The notes beneath the pieces are model-generated. The model searched no databases, had not been told where the DNA came from, and saw nothing but the letters and a program-made list of their open reading frames with translations. From JAJAZB01 sp965249815 (GTDB lineage Bacteria > Bacteroidota > Bacteroidia > Cytophagales > Spirosomataceae), in NCBI GenBank assembly GCA_965249815.1, contig CBDFMV010000003.1:1-64000 (forward strand): a DNA stretch of 64,000 bases. Direction: 5' to 3'. Both the position numbers and the translations under genes were made by a program. This document shows, one piece after another, positions 51,746 to 60,509 of the stretch (within the stretch, counting starts at the first letter, position 1; each line of letters opens with the position of its first letter).

Positions 51746-53515
51746 TTACTCCAGCGACAAGAACGGCATCCGCGCCTGAATGCCTTCGAGCGATTTGAGT
51801 TGCTGGAATTGCTTCACGTAGGGGGCCAGGTTGCCGAATTGGGCTTTCAGGACGCGGGCTTCCTGCTCGTCCTCGTTTTTGTCCATGAACTGCTGCCAGA
51901 ACGACTTGCGGGCCGGGTAGCGCACCCGGTAGCCACCCGGTTTGAGTTTGGCTTCGCTGGCGGCGAGTTTGATGGCGTCGTCGAGGCCGCCGAGCTGGTC
52001 CACGAGGCCCTGCTGTTTGGCTTCGGCCCCGGTCCACACGCGCCCTCCGGCGATGGCTTTCAGTTTCTCAATCGGCATTTTGCGGCCCTGGGCGGCTTTC
52101 GAAGTGAACAGTTCGTAGCCGTGGTTGACCTCCTGCTGAATGAGGTTCGTCTCAAACGGCGTCATTTCGCGCGTTACGCTGGGCCAGTCGGCGTGAGCGT
52201 TAGTGCCAACGCGGTCGGAGGTGATGCCGAGTTTGTTTTTCAGGAAACCTTCAAAGTTGAACAGCGCCCCGAATATGCCGATGGAACCGGTAATCGTGGT
52301 TGGTTCGGCCACGATTTTGCTGCACCCCATCGCCATGTAATACCCACCCGACGCGGCGTAATCGCCCATCGAAGCCACCACGGGCTTCGATTCGCGGGTT
52401 TTCATCACCTCGCGCCAAATCACGTCGGAGGCCAGGGCCGAGCCGCCGGGGGAGTCGATGCGCAGCACCACAGCTTTTACTTTTTTATCCTTACGCAGTT
52501 TGCGGAGTTCGGCGGCCACCTTGTCGGAGCCGATTTCGCCGTCGCCGCCCTTACCGCTGGTGATGTTGCCCGCCGCGAGCAGTACGGCCACGCGGCTGTC
52601 GCGGTCGCCGTCTTCTTTGGTGTATTCTTCGGCTTTTGCGTATTTGTCGAGGGTGATGATCTCGATTTTCTTGTCGGCGTCGTTGATTTTCAACGTCTTG
52701 CGAAGATCACTTTCAAACTCGTCGTAGTAACTCACGTGGGTTACGAGCCGGTACTTGAGCGCCGATTGGGGCGTGGTCACTTTCAGCGAATCCTTCAGTC
52801 CTTGCAGGTACGGCACGGTGAGGCCACGGCTCTTGGCAATATTGCCGAGCACGAACGAGTGGATAGACGTCAGGAACGAGCGGGTCTGGGCCTTGCTTTC
52901 CTCGCTCATGTCGGTGCGGAAAAACGGTTCCACGGCACTTTTGTACTGCCCGACGCGGAAAATCAGCGGCTTGATTTCTAGCTTGTCGAGGGTGCCTTTG
53001 AAAAACTGGTACTCGGCGCTGATGCCGTTGAATTCCATGCCCCCGGCGGGGTTGAGGTAAATCCGGTCGGCGGCGGAGGCGAGGTAATAGCCTTTTTCCG
53101 ACATGACTTCGCCGTAGTTGAATACGAACTTGCCCGACTTGCGGAAGTCGAGCAGGGCGTTGCGGATTTCTTCGAGCGAAGCCCACCCCGACTGCGGGTA
53201 GGCCGATTGCAGGTAAATGCCCTTGATGTGCGGATCGAGTTTGGCGTTGGCGAGGGCCTTTTTGAGTTGAATCAGGCCCACGCTCTGGCTGGCTTCGGCG
53301 AACGGACCCCCGAAACTGGAGAACGGGTTTTCGTCCGGGGCCTGATCGACGATGGCCTTGTTGAGGTCGAGTTTCAGGACGGAATTGTCGGCCACGGTCA
53401 CTTTATCGTCGGAGGAAAGCGCCCCGGCGATGCCGAAAAAGACCAGCAGCGCGATGATTTGGAGTAAAATAATGCCGACTATCGTCGCAAGCACGTATTT
53501 AAAAAACTGAAGCAT
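51746..53515 (-). CDS. sppA: Signal peptide peptidase SppA, 67K type
   Basis: A 589-residue membrane-bound serine protease with an N-terminal membrane helix (YVLATIVGIILLQIIALLVFF) and two ClpP-like domains. The catalytic Lys192 is in GQYKSAVEPFF and the nucleophile Ser389 in GDYAASGGYYMA; these correspond to Lys209 and Ser409 of E. coli SppA. It degrades cleaved signal peptides in the inner membrane. The family's usual length is about 600. It is convergent with the GNAT gene. Confidence 0.92.
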   Translation of the reverse strand: MLQFFKYVLATIVGIILLQIIALLVFFGIAGALSSDDKVTVADNSVLKLDLNKAIVDQAPDENPFSSFGGPFAEASQSVGLIQLKKALANAKLDPHIKGIYLQSAYPQSGWASLEEIRNALLDFRKSGKFVFNYGEVMSEKGYYLASAADRIYLNPAGGMEFNGISAEYQFFKGTLDKLEIKPLIFRVGQYKSAVEPFFRTDMSEESKAQTRSFLTSIHSFVLGNIAKSRGLTVPYLQGLKDSLKVTTPQSALKYRLVTHVSYYDEFESDLRKTLKINDADKKIEIITLDKYAKAEEYTKEDGDRDSRVAVLLAAGNITSGKGGDGEIGSDKVAAELRKLRKDKKVKAVVLRIDSPGGSALASDVIWREVMKTRESKPVVASMGDYAASGGYYMAMGCSKIVAEPTTITGSIGIFGALFNFEGFLKNKLGITSDRVGTNAHADWPSVTREMTPFETNLIQQEVNHGYELFTSKAAQGRKMPIEKLKAIAGGRVWTGAEAKQQGLVDQLGGLDDAIKLAASEAKLKPGGYRVRYPARKSFWQQFMDKNEDEQEARVLKAQFGNLAPYVKQFQQLKSLEGIQARMPFLSLE

Positions 53516-53597
53516 GAGATTCGTTTTGGTTTTACCAGGGTGTAACCAAAAATAAGCCGAAGCCTCCGGGCGGGAATCCGGTTTTGGGATGAGCGGT

Positions 53598-53691
53598 CAA
53601 AAAAGGGGAAAGTGGCGAATGAAAACTGGAAAGCAAAGGCCGCATCACCTTTCAACTCGCCACTTTCCACTGACCACTTTCCCCTTTTTTG
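53598..53691. repeat. Inverted repeat upstream of sppA and after the ppa gene
   Basis: CAAAAAAGGGGAAAGTGG (53598-53615) pairs perfectly with 53674-53691. The smaller words AGTGGCGA / TCGCCACT also pair. It lies just after the stop of the pyrophosphatase gene, on the same strand as sppA. Confidence 0.8.
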
Positions 53692-53695
53692 GCGC

Positions 53696-54322
53696 TCAAA
53701 TCGGCGGCAGGGCCGTCAGGTTGCGGTAGTCTTCGCGGCTTTTCCGGATGACTTCGTGGGCCATGTCGCGGCCATACACTTCGTTGATTTCGACGTGTAC
53801 CTGCACTTCGCCGGGGATGTTTTTGTAGGTCAGGAAGTAGTGCATCAGGCGGCGGAGCACGGGTTCGGGGCAGTCGGTGATGTCCTGCCAGTTGCCGTGG
53901 AGGGCATCGGCTTTCAGCACGGCGATGATTTTGTCGTCGGCTTCGCCCTTGTCGATCAGGCGAATACCGCCGATGGGAATGGCTTGCAGGATGATGTCGC
54001 CGTGGGGGATTTCCTTTTCCGTCAGTACGCAGATGTCGAGCGGGTCGCCGTCACCTTCGGGTACGGGTTTGCCCGCCTGTTCGCTGGCCAGCCGGGCGAT
54101 TTGTTCGCCGCAGTAGGTTTGCGGAATAAAGCCGTACAAGCAGGGCATGGCGTTGGAAAAAAGTTGCGGACGGTCGATTTTCAGGTAGCCCGTTTCCTTG
54201 TCGATTTCGTACTTGACCGTGTCGGTGGGCACGATTTCGATGAAGGCGGTGACGATGTTCGGGGCGTTTTCGCCGATGGGCACGCCGTGCCAGGGGTGGG
54301 CTTTTCTCAGTTCGTAGTGCAT
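53696..54322 (-). CDS. ppa: Inorganic pyrophosphatase, family I
   Basis: A 208-residue soluble enzyme that hydrolyses pyrophosphate to drive biosynthesis. The family signature DGDPLDICVLTE (Mg-binding aspartates) is intact, as are VKYEIDKETGYLKIDRP and the GFIPQTYC block around the first active-site region. Length and layout are close to other Bacteroidota family I enzymes (somewhat longer than E. coli). The next gene upstream is transcribed the same way after a 16-bp gap. Confidence 0.94.
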   Translation of the reverse strand: MHYELRKAHPWHGVPIGENAPNIVTAFIEIVPTDTVKYEIDKETGYLKIDRPQLFSNAMPCLYGFIPQTYCGEQIARLASEQAGKPVPEGDGDPLDICVLTEKEIPHGDIILQAIPIGGIRLIDKGEADDKIIAVLKADALHGNWQDITDCPEPVLRRLMHYFLTYKNIPGEVQVHVEINEVYGRDMAHEVIRKSREDYRNLTALPPI

Positions 54323-54338
54323 AGTGCGGAGGGCGTAG

Positions 54339-54704
54339 TTAATTTTCGTGAGGCGTCACGGTTTTGCTGATGGCGGTCAGGATTTTCAGCAATTCTACGC
54401 AGTCAGTATGAATGGATTGGTATGCCGAATCAGTAAGGTAATCAGTGGCATGAAGTAAATTGAGCCAGTATTCCGTTTCAGAAATCTCCTTCAACGAAAT
54501 ATTCATCTTCGCGCCAAAATCCCTGCGGGTCTGACCGTGTAAGGCTTCATGAATATTGGCCCCAACGCTCGTTCCAGCCCGAAGCAGTTGTTTGCTCAGA
54601 ACAAACTCCTTTCTATCCTCGCAAAGATGCCGGTAAAGGCGGACAATTCTGACCGCGAAGTCAAACGATTTCTGCCGGACAATGCTGTCTTGTTTAAAAC
54701 TCAT
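54339..54704 (-). CDS. S23-type four-helix-bundle protein
   Basis: A 121-residue protein of the family first found in intervening sequences of 23S rRNA genes. Typical parts are SFDFAVRIVRLYRHL, LSKQLLRAGTSVGANIHEAL and SLKEISETEYWLNLL. In Bacteroidota such genes are usually found as free-standing copies outside rRNA operons, with no known function. It may be co-transcribed with ppa. A TAnnTTTG box (reverse strand, 54722-54729) stands upstream. Confidence 0.85.
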   Translation of the reverse strand: MSFKQDSIVRQKSFDFAVRIVRLYRHLCEDRKEFVLSKQLLRAGTSVGANIHEALHGQTRRDFGAKMNISLKEISETEYWLNLLHATDYLTDSAYQSIHTDCVELLKILTAISKTVTPHEN

Positions 54705-54721
54705 TTGCGAGCAAGATTTCC

Positions 54722-54729
54722 CAAAACTA
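54722..54729 (-). promoter_or_regulatory. TAnnTTTG -7 element of the four-helix-bundle gene
   Basis: TAGTTTTG on the reverse strand, 17 bp before the ATG. A matching TTG about 19 bp further upstream could not be fixed, since that region is inside the next gene. Confidence 0.4.
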
Positions 54730-54733
54730 CGTC

Positions 54734-55726
54734 CTACGCACTCCGCACTACGCCCTCCTCAAATCCCACTTTCTCCCGCACCTGGTACTCCGTGGTGCGC
54801 TCGGAGTTGGTCGTGAGGAGTTCGCCGATGAAGCCAGCCAGGAACAGTTGCACGCCGATGACGATGGCGAGCAGGGCGAGGAAAAACTTCGGGTCGTCGG
54901 TGAGGTTGCGAAATTTCTGGTGGGTGTACAGGCTGTAAATTTTGTCGAACGCCAGCCACGCCGTGATGGCCGAGCCAACGAAAAACGACAGCACACCAAA
55001 CGCCCCGAACAGGTGCATGGGTCGCTTGCCGAAGCGGTTGACGAACGAGATCGTGAGTAAATCCAGAAAGCCGTACAGGAAGCGTTCGAGGCCGAATTTG
55101 GTAGTCCCGTACTGCCGCCTGCGGTGCTGCACCACCTTCTCACCGATGCGCGTGAAGCCGTTCCACTTGGCCAGCACGGGCAGCCAGCGGTGCAGTTCGC
55201 CGTACACGCGCAGGCTTTTGGCCACGGGGCGGCGGTAGGCTTTCAGGCCGCAGTTGAAGTCGTGGAGGGGTAAGCCCGAAATCCAGCGGGCGGCGGCGTT
55301 GAAAAGTTTCGTCGGAATCGTCTTGCCCGGCGGGTCGTAGCGCACTTTTTTCCAGCCCGACACGAGGTCGAACTGTTCGAGCGTAATCATCCGGTAGAGT
55401 TCGGGAATTTCGTCGGGACTGTCCTGCAAATCGGCGTCCATCGTAATGATGACGCCCCCGCGCGCGGCCTGAAAACCCGTGTGCAAGGCGGCGGATTTGC
55501 CGTAATTCCGGCTGAAGCGCAGGCCGCGCACGGCGGGGTTTTGGGCCGAAAGCTCGCCAATCACGTCCCACGACGTATCGTTGGAACCGTCATCGACAAA
55601 CAGGATTTCGTAGCTGAAGCCGTTTTCGTCCATCACCCGCTCGATCCACCGGCAGAGTTCGGGCAGCGATTCGTCCTCGTTGTAAAGCGGGACGACGACG
55701 GAAATGGCAGGGGGCGTCAACGGCAT
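54734..55726 (-). CDS. GT2 glycosyltransferase with two C-terminal membrane helices
   Basis: A 330-residue polyprenyl-phosphate sugar transferase of the DPM1/GtrB type. It starts ISVVVPLYNEDESLPELCRWI and has the DxD metal site in ITMDADLQDSPDEIPEL, then SGLPLHDFNCGLKAYRRPV and RRQYGTTKFGLERFL. Two membrane helices (FGVLSFFVGSAITAWLAF and FLALLAIVIGVQLFLAGFIGELL) close the protein. It transfers a sugar from a nucleotide donor to a lipid carrier for later glycosylation outside the cytoplasm. No GT-C partner is adjacent. Confidence 0.88.
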   Translation of the reverse strand: MPLTPPAISVVVPLYNEDESLPELCRWIERVMDENGFSYEILFVDDGSNDTSWDVIGELSAQNPAVRGLRFSRNYGKSAALHTGFQAARGGVIITMDADLQDSPDEIPELYRMITLEQFDLVSGWKKVRYDPPGKTIPTKLFNAAARWISGLPLHDFNCGLKAYRRPVAKSLRVYGELHRWLPVLAKWNGFTRIGEKVVQHRRRQYGTTKFGLERFLYGFLDLLTISFVNRFGKRPMHLFGAFGVLSFFVGSAITAWLAFDKIYSLYTHQKFRNLTDDPKFFLALLAIVIGVQLFLAGFIGELLTTNSERTTEYQVREKVGFEEGVVRSA

Positions 55727-55746
55727 TTTTTAGCTACTTTCTATCC

Positions 55747-55865
55747 CCCGTCATTGCGAGGAGGTACGACGAAGCAATCCGTGCGTGTTCACCAAAAGAG
55801 TTTACTGAAAACTATTTTGGCAGAGGACAACGGATTGCTTCGTCGTACCTCCTCGCAATGACGGG
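55747..55865. repeat. Perfect 35-bp-arm inverted repeat (CGTCATTGCGAGGAGGTACG type)
   Basis: Arms 55747-55781 and 55831-55865, loop 49 bases. Words of this CGTCATTGCGAGG...GAAGCAATCC type are known to me from many distantly related bacterial genomes. Here it separates the glycosyltransferase gene from trmN6. Confidence 0.9.
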
Positions 55866-55876
55866 TTGGAGTGGTT

Positions 55877-56590
55877 TCAAAATTTCATGTAAAAGTCTTT
55901 CAGCAACGCCACGAATTCCGGTGAATACCCGCCGTCGGGTTTGTAAATACTCAATTCTTCAAAAACGACGAGCTTTTCGGAAAAACCGAACGCCGAAATC
56001 AGTCGGAACAGTTGCCCACCCGGCCGGTGCCGTACGCGCAGTTGGCGGCGCAAAAATAACCCCGTTTCGGCGGCTTTCGGCAGGAACTGGTTGGTTTCGT
56101 ACGGCGGCAACAACACGACGAACGTTCCGGCAGGGGCCAGCAGGTTGCCGACGGCGTCCAGCAGGTCGTCAAAACTCAGCGTTTCGGCGTGTTTGGCGGC
56201 ATTGCGGGCGGTATCCGGCGAATGCAGGCTTTGCTGGTAAAACGGCGGATTGCTGACGATCAGGTCGTAGGGTGCGGGGTGACGGGCGTAGTGCTGAATC
56301 GACTCGTGAACCACGCGGATTCGGTCGGCAAACGGGCTGGTGGCGGCATTTTTAGCGGCTTGGCGAGCGGCGGTTTCGTTAATTTCCACCGCATCGATTT
56401 GGGCTTGCGCGTAGCGCTGGGCCAGCATCAGCGCCAGCAAACCCGTGCCCGCGCCGACGTCGAGAATCCGCGTCGCTTCCGGCGGCGCGGTGGCCCACGC
56501 GCCCAGAATGCACGCCTCCGTGCTGACCTTCAGCACCGCGTCGGACTGGTGGATGGTAAACTGCTTGAAGCGGAAAAAGGAATTTGGCAT
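55877..56590 (-). CDS. trmN6: tRNA1(Val) A37 N6-methyltransferase, TrmN6-like
   Basis: A 237-residue class I methyltransferase with the SAM loop ILDVGAGTGLLALML, the acidic residue in AVEINETAARQAAKN, and the N6-adenine motif NPPF (residues 114-117). The opening FRFKQFTIHQSDAVLKVSTEACILGAW is typical of YfiC/TrmN6. It methylates A37 in tRNA1(Val) in E. coli; the same role is likely here. The long gap-free frame and close match to family length support it. It follows the glycosyltransferase gene on the same strand only across a palindrome. Confidence 0.86.
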   Translation of the reverse strand: MPNSFFRFKQFTIHQSDAVLKVSTEACILGAWATAPPEATRILDVGAGTGLLALMLAQRYAQAQIDAVEINETAARQAAKNAATSPFADRIRVVHESIQHYARHPAPYDLIVSNPPFYQQSLHSPDTARNAAKHAETLSFDDLLDAVGNLLAPAGTFVVLLPPYETNQFLPKAAETGLFLRRQLRVRHRPGGQLFRLISAFGFSEKLVVFEELSIYKPDGGYSPEFVALLKDFYMKF

Positions 56591-56596
56591 ACGGGG

Positions 56597-56704
56597 GTGG
56601 CACGGCTACCGGGGTGGCGCGTCGGGCCATGCCACCCTTAACGCACGAGTTCAATTAGGTAGGCGTGGCACGGCCCCTGCGCACAAAGCCCTTAGCCGTG
56701 CCAC
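56597..56704. repeat. Inverted repeat of GTGGCACGGCT words
   Basis: GTGGCACGGCT (56597-56607) pairs perfectly with AGCCGTGCCAC (56694-56704). Inside, GGGTGGC and GCCACCC form a further small stem. It separates the trmN6-like gene from the RNase HI gene. Confidence 0.75.
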
Positions 56705-56708
56705 GCCG

Positions 56709-57338
56709 CTATTTCCTTCCGTAATCCGCCGGGTTTTCGCCCCAGTGTTCGGTTTCCCACTTCAGGATTTTGTTCGGGTACGGGTTGGTGCGGAGCCAGA
56801 GCAGGGCGCGGTCCACGAGGCGGAAGAGTGCTTCGGTGCGGGCGGTGCGGGGCAGGTTGGTTTTCACTTCTTTTTTGCGCACCCAGGCGATGGCCGTGCG
56901 CGAATCGGAGTAAACCGGCAACGCGCTGTCGTGCTTTTTCAGCAGCGCCAGCGCGTGGACGATGGCCAGAAATTCGCCGAGGTTGATGGTGCCTTCGGGA
57001 AATGGCCCCATCGCGAAAACGGGTTCTTTCGTGGCGGTGCGCACGCCCTGGTATTCGAGCACGCCGGGGTTGCCCGAGCAGGCGGCATCGACCGAAAGGC
57101 TGTCGGCGATGGGCTTGCCCACGAGCGGCAAGCGACCCGACGCGGCGGTTGGGGCGTTTTTTCGGAAAAATTTCGGCGGCCCCTGCCGGTAGGCTTCGGT
57201 GGCTTCGGTTTTCGACTCGAAACTTTTGTACCGCGCGCCTTCCACGCCCTCGACCTGGATTTTGGCCTCGTCCCAGCGCTCGTAAATGCCCGGTTGCCGC
57301 CCCTGCCAGACGACGTAAAACTTCTGCTTTTTGCTCAC
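56709..57338 (-). CDS. rnhA: Ribonuclease HI with N-terminal RNA/DNA-hybrid-binding domain
   Basis: A 209-residue protein. The first 55 residues form the viroplasmin-like hybrid-binding domain (KFYVVWQGRQPGIYERWDEAKIQVEGVEGARYKSF). The RNase H part starts at DSLSVDAACSGNPG; the acidic residues Asp84, Glu122 (NLGEFLAIVHAL) and Asp145 (YSDSRTAIAWV) are in place, and a last acidic residue is near ENPADYG. It cuts RNA in RNA-DNA hybrids. It is divergent from the outer-membrane protein gene. Confidence 0.9.
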   Translation of the reverse strand: MSKKQKFYVVWQGRQPGIYERWDEAKIQVEGVEGARYKSFESKTEATEAYRQGPPKFFRKNAPTAASGRLPLVGKPIADSLSVDAACSGNPGVLEYQGVRTATKEPVFAMGPFPEGTINLGEFLAIVHALALLKKHDSALPVYSDSRTAIAWVRKKEVKTNLPRTARTEALFRLVDRALLWLRTNPYPNKILKWETEHWGENPADYGRK

Positions 57339-57447
57339 GAGGGCAAAGGTAAGGCCGTTTTTTGCTTTCGTTAAAAGTTGTTAAGCCGGTTGGCGGCGCG
57401 CAATAATCCCGATACCTTGTTGCCCAAACAACAACCTCTCCCCCACC

Positions 57448-58704
57448 ATGCTTTTCCGCCTCCTTACCACTGCGACGTTAATGGCCGCCTTCGGCGCTTC
57501 GGCGCTGGGACAAACCCAGAAAGGGCAATCGTTTTACTCCGGAACGTTCAGTTTTTCAAAAACGAGCGAGGATCAAGCTGATCAGAACGGTATCGTCCGC
57601 AACAGCACCAGAGCCGATATCGACCTTGCCGCCCGTGCCGGTTTTTTCGTCAAAAACAACCTGGCTCTTGGGCTGGGCCTGAGTCAGCAATGGCGCGGCA
57701 GCAACGACGCCGGATTCGCCGTGCGCCCCTTCATACGGTATCATCGGCCCCTGGGAGCAAAGTTTAGCGTTTTTTTGCAGGGCGAGATTTTCTACAAAAC
57801 CCGCAACAAATTCCAATTCATCACCGACCCACGTTATGGGATCAACGGTGGGTTGGGGGTGGTCTATTTTGCGAACAGGCGTCTGGCCATAGAGGCCTCT
57901 ATGAACCTGCTTTCGCTGGCCGTGGCCCGCGCCTCGAACGACTTTGCCCGGGGCACGTCGGTTAACGTTGGGGCGAACCTCAATGCCAACGTGCTGGGTT
58001 TGAGTCTGGCGTATTACGTAGGAGCAAGCACCCCCCGGCGTTCGCCCAATCCGGAAAACACCCTCAGCCGAGGGACTCGGTTTTTAGGAGGCAGCGTCGA
58101 CGCGGGCGGAAGCACCACGGTTATTGGTGGCAATGCATACGGCTCCAGTTCCGTTCAGGACGTCAATGGGTTCAACTTGAATCTTCGGCCGCAGATGGGA
58201 TGGTTTGTTCGTGACCATGTGGCAGTAGGCGTCGGGCTGAACGTCGGGCTAGGCTGGATGAAGTATGAAACGAGCGTTTTCACCGCCAGTCCGGGACAAA
58301 ATCCGTATACGAGTCAAAATAGCCTGTCGCTTGGCATCCGGCCGTTCGTGCGCAACTACGCCATGTTGGGGCCAAAAGCTGGGGTATTTCTTGAAAGCAG
58401 CCTGAACCTCGGCTTTTCCCGCCAAAATGTTGAATCGAAGGATTACGTCGGCGTGACCGCCGAACTTAACTCCCACTCGTTTTTCGTGCAAGCGGGCATC
58501 CGCCCCGGCGTGACGTACTTTCTTGGGCGGCGCTTTGCCGTGGAAGCCACAACGGGCTTCGTGGGGTTCAACCTCAGTAACAGTCGTTACCCCACCAACA
58601 CCAGCCAGGGTGTGCGCGAGTTGAAAGCCAACACGTTTTCCTTCTCCCCCACCTGGGCCGTCGGTTCTGACCTGGGCGTGGGCTTGAAATACTATATTCG
58701 GTAG
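57448..58704 (+). CDS. Outer-membrane beta-barrel protein
   Basis: A 418-residue protein with a signal peptide (LLTTATLMAAFGASALGQ) and amphipathic strands throughout, ending in an aromatic-flanked strand (DLGVGLKYYIR), as expected for insertion by BAM. It consists of two similar halves: RPFIRYHRPLGAKFSVFLQGE against RPFVRNYAMLGPKAGVFLESS, and the pattern FFVKNNLALGLGLSQ against WFVRDHVAVGVGLNVG, so it looks like an internally duplicated small barrel. Function unknown. A terminator hairpin follows at 58720. Confidence 0.78.
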   Translation: MLFRLLTTATLMAAFGASALGQTQKGQSFYSGTFSFSKTSEDQADQNGIVRNSTRADIDLAARAGFFVKNNLALGLGLSQQWRGSNDAGFAVRPFIRYHRPLGAKFSVFLQGEIFYKTRNKFQFITDPRYGINGGLGVVYFANRRLAIEASMNLLSLAVARASNDFARGTSVNVGANLNANVLGLSLAYYVGASTPRRSPNPENTLSRGTRFLGGSVDAGGSTTVIGGNAYGSSSVQDVNGFNLNLRPQMGWFVRDHVAVGVGLNVGLGWMKYETSVFTASPGQNPYTSQNSLSLGIRPFVRNYAMLGPKAGVFLESSLNLGFSRQNVESKDYVGVTAELNSHSFFVQAGIRPGVTYFLGRRFAVEATTGFVGFNLSNSRYPTNTSQGVRELKANTFSFSPTWAVGSDLGVGLKYYIR

Positions 58705-58719
58705 TACTTAGAAAGGACC

Positions 58720-58755
58720 AAAAAAGGCCGCTCCGCGAATGGAGTGGCCTTTTTT
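58720..58755. terminator. Bidirectional terminator between convergent genes
   Basis: AAAAAAGGCCGCTCC pairs with GGAGTGGCCTTTTTT (one G-T pair) around a 6-base loop. It lies 15 bp after the barrel gene, with its right end two bases before the marC-type stop. Confidence 0.85.
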
Positions 58756-58757
58756 AG

Positions 58758-59339
58758 TTAAAGCCCCAAATTCGTCTTGAACAATTTAATGGCAATGGCC
58801 AGCAGAATCACGCCGAAGACTTTGCGGAGGATTTCGGCCCCGGCGCTGCCGAGTTTGCGCTCAATCCACGAGGAGGCCCGCAGCACGGCGTAGATGAAAA
58901 CCAGGTTGAGCAGAATGCCCGCCAGGATGTTGGGCCGGGTGAATTCGGCTTTCAGCGAAAGAATCGTCGTCATCGTGCCCGCCCCGGCCAGGATCGGGAA
59001 GGCCAGCGGCACGATGGACGTGGTGCGGCTCGACGCCCCTTCGCCCACGGCGTGGCTGGATTTGAAGATGTCGCGGCCCAGGGTCATTTCCAGGCCAATC
59101 AGGAAGATAATCAGCGCCCCGGCGACGGCAAACGAGGCCACGTCGACGCCGAAGAGTTTCAGGATGCCTTCGCCGATGTAAAGGAACGAAATCATGATGC
59201 CGCCCGCCACGAGCGTGGCCGATTCGGGGTGGATGTTGCCCGCGCGGCGGCGTAAATCGATGATGATCGGGATGGCCCCGAGCACGTCGATAACCGAAAA
59301 CAGGATGAGCGAGACGGAGATGATTTCTTTGAAGTTCAT
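58758..59339 (-). CDS. MarC family membrane protein
   Basis: A 193-residue protein with six predicted membrane helices. It starts KEIISVSLILFSVIDVLGAIPIIIDL, has FAVAGALIIFLIGLEMTLG and the motif VPLAFPILAGAGTMTTILSL. The name comes from the mar locus, but no resistance function has been confirmed; a transport role is assumed. The length is typical. It is convergent with the outer-membrane protein gene and lies upstream of no obvious partner. Confidence 0.88.
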   Translation of the reverse strand: MNFKEIISVSLILFSVIDVLGAIPIIIDLRRRAGNIHPESATLVAGGIMISFLYIGEGILKLFGVDVASFAVAGALIIFLIGLEMTLGRDIFKSSHAVGEGASSRTTSIVPLAFPILAGAGTMTTILSLKAEFTRPNILAGILLNLVFIYAVLRASSWIERKLGSAGAEILRKVFGVILLAIAIKLFKTNLGL

Positions 59340-59377
59340 GGGTTGAAACCTGACTCCTTCCTGGCCTTGCGAGCGGA

Positions 59378-60421
59378 TCAGGAAAGGATTTTTTTCAATT
59401 GTTCAATTGCCTCTTGCTCAATCGCCGGGAAATTAGCGATGCGGAACGTACTCTCTTTCCAGGCTCCGTAGCCGTTGCCGAGGGTGATGCCCGCGGCGGC
59501 GGCGCGTTCTTTCAGCGCCCGGATGTCGGCGAGGTTTCCTTCCACGGCGATGACCGTGTCGGAGCGGACGGCGGGGTTTTTCACCAACGGCTGCCAGGTC
59601 GTTTCCTCTTCGAGAAACCGGTACCAGTCTGCCGCCCGTTGCCGCAGCCGGGCGGCGACTTCGGCGATGGGCGGCAGGTGGTGCAACACCCGGTTCAACA
59701 GGTAAATACCCAGGCCGTTGGGCGTGTAATGCGTCTGGAAGTTCAGCGCGTTTTCGTGGATGAACAACAGGCTGTTGTAGTGCGCCCGGTCGCCGAGTTC
59801 TTCGGCTTGCCGCAACGCTTTCGGCGAGCAAATCAGCAGCGCCAGCCCCGCCGGGAGGCCGAAGCATTTCTGCACCGAGGCAAACCACACGTCGCCCAGC
59901 GACCAGTCAAAATCCACGCCCGCCATCGACGACGTGGCGTCGAAACACTTCAGGCCTTTCAGGGATTGAAAAGCGGTCAGGTCGTTGAGTTGGGTGCCGT
60001 TGGAGGTTTCGTTCTGGGTCAGACACACCACGTCGTAGTGGTCGAGGGCGAGAAACTCGAAATTTTCGCGGTGGGTAAACTCTTCGTCCACGCCGAACGG
60101 CTGGCGGAAAACGGACTTGCCCAGTTTTTCCGCGTACTCCGCCCATTTTTGTCCAAACGCGCCGTTGAAAAAATGCGCCGACCCACGCTCCGTCAGCGAC
60201 TGTGCCACGATTTCCCAGCATTCGGTCGCCGACGAGACGAAGTACACGCCGTACTCGGCGGGAATCGCCAGTTTTTCATGCAGCAACCCGACCGTTTCGC
60301 GCACGAGTTCCATGAACGCCGGGCTGCGGTGGTTGGCGCTGAGCAAGCCCGACGCGTACGCATCCCGCAAATAATCAGAGACTTGCGGGTAAAGTTTGGA
60401 AGGGCCGGGGTAGAACGTCAT
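59378..60421 (-). CDS. Class V aminotransferase, SerC-like (phosphoserine aminotransferase)
   Basis: A 347-residue PLP enzyme. It begins MTFYPGPSKLYP and has the PLP-binding lysine Lys185 in ASVQKCFGLPAG, with FDATSSMAGVDFDW as the Asp-containing strand before it. These parts resemble SerC and related class V enzymes. It may therefore make phosphoserine from 3-phosphohydroxypyruvate, but serine-pathway genes (serA, serB) are not in the window, and some relatives act on other substrates. ATG 60421 chosen over 60436. Confidence 0.8.
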   Translation of the reverse strand: MTFYPGPSKLYPQVSDYLRDAYASGLLSANHRSPAFMELVRETVGLLHEKLAIPAEYGVYFVSSATECWEIVAQSLTERGSAHFFNGAFGQKWAEYAEKLGKSVFRQPFGVDEEFTHRENFEFLALDHYDVVCLTQNETSNGTQLNDLTAFQSLKGLKCFDATSSMAGVDFDWSLGDVWFASVQKCFGLPAGLALLICSPKALRQAEELGDRAHYNSLLFIHENALNFQTHYTPNGLGIYLLNRVLHHLPPIAEVAARLRQRAADWYRFLEEETTWQPLVKNPAVRSDTVIAVEGNLADIRALKERAAAAGITLGNGYGAWKESTFRIANFPAIEQEAIEQLKKILS

Positions 60422-60423
60422 GC

Positions 60424-60509
60424 GTAGCGCCAACATTCTTGTCGGCGTGGTTTGGAATGGAAGCGGGTCGGGGACTGCGGACCCGCGCCGACACGAATGT
60501 CGGCGCTAC
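60424..60509. repeat. 24-bp-arm inverted repeat (GTAGCGCCGACATTCGTGTCGGCG type)
   Basis: Arms 60424-60447 and 60486-60509 match at 22 of 24 positions. It sits immediately upstream of the aminotransferase start and downstream of aroQ (same strand). The right arm contains the last codons and the stop of aroQ. Confidence 0.8.
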
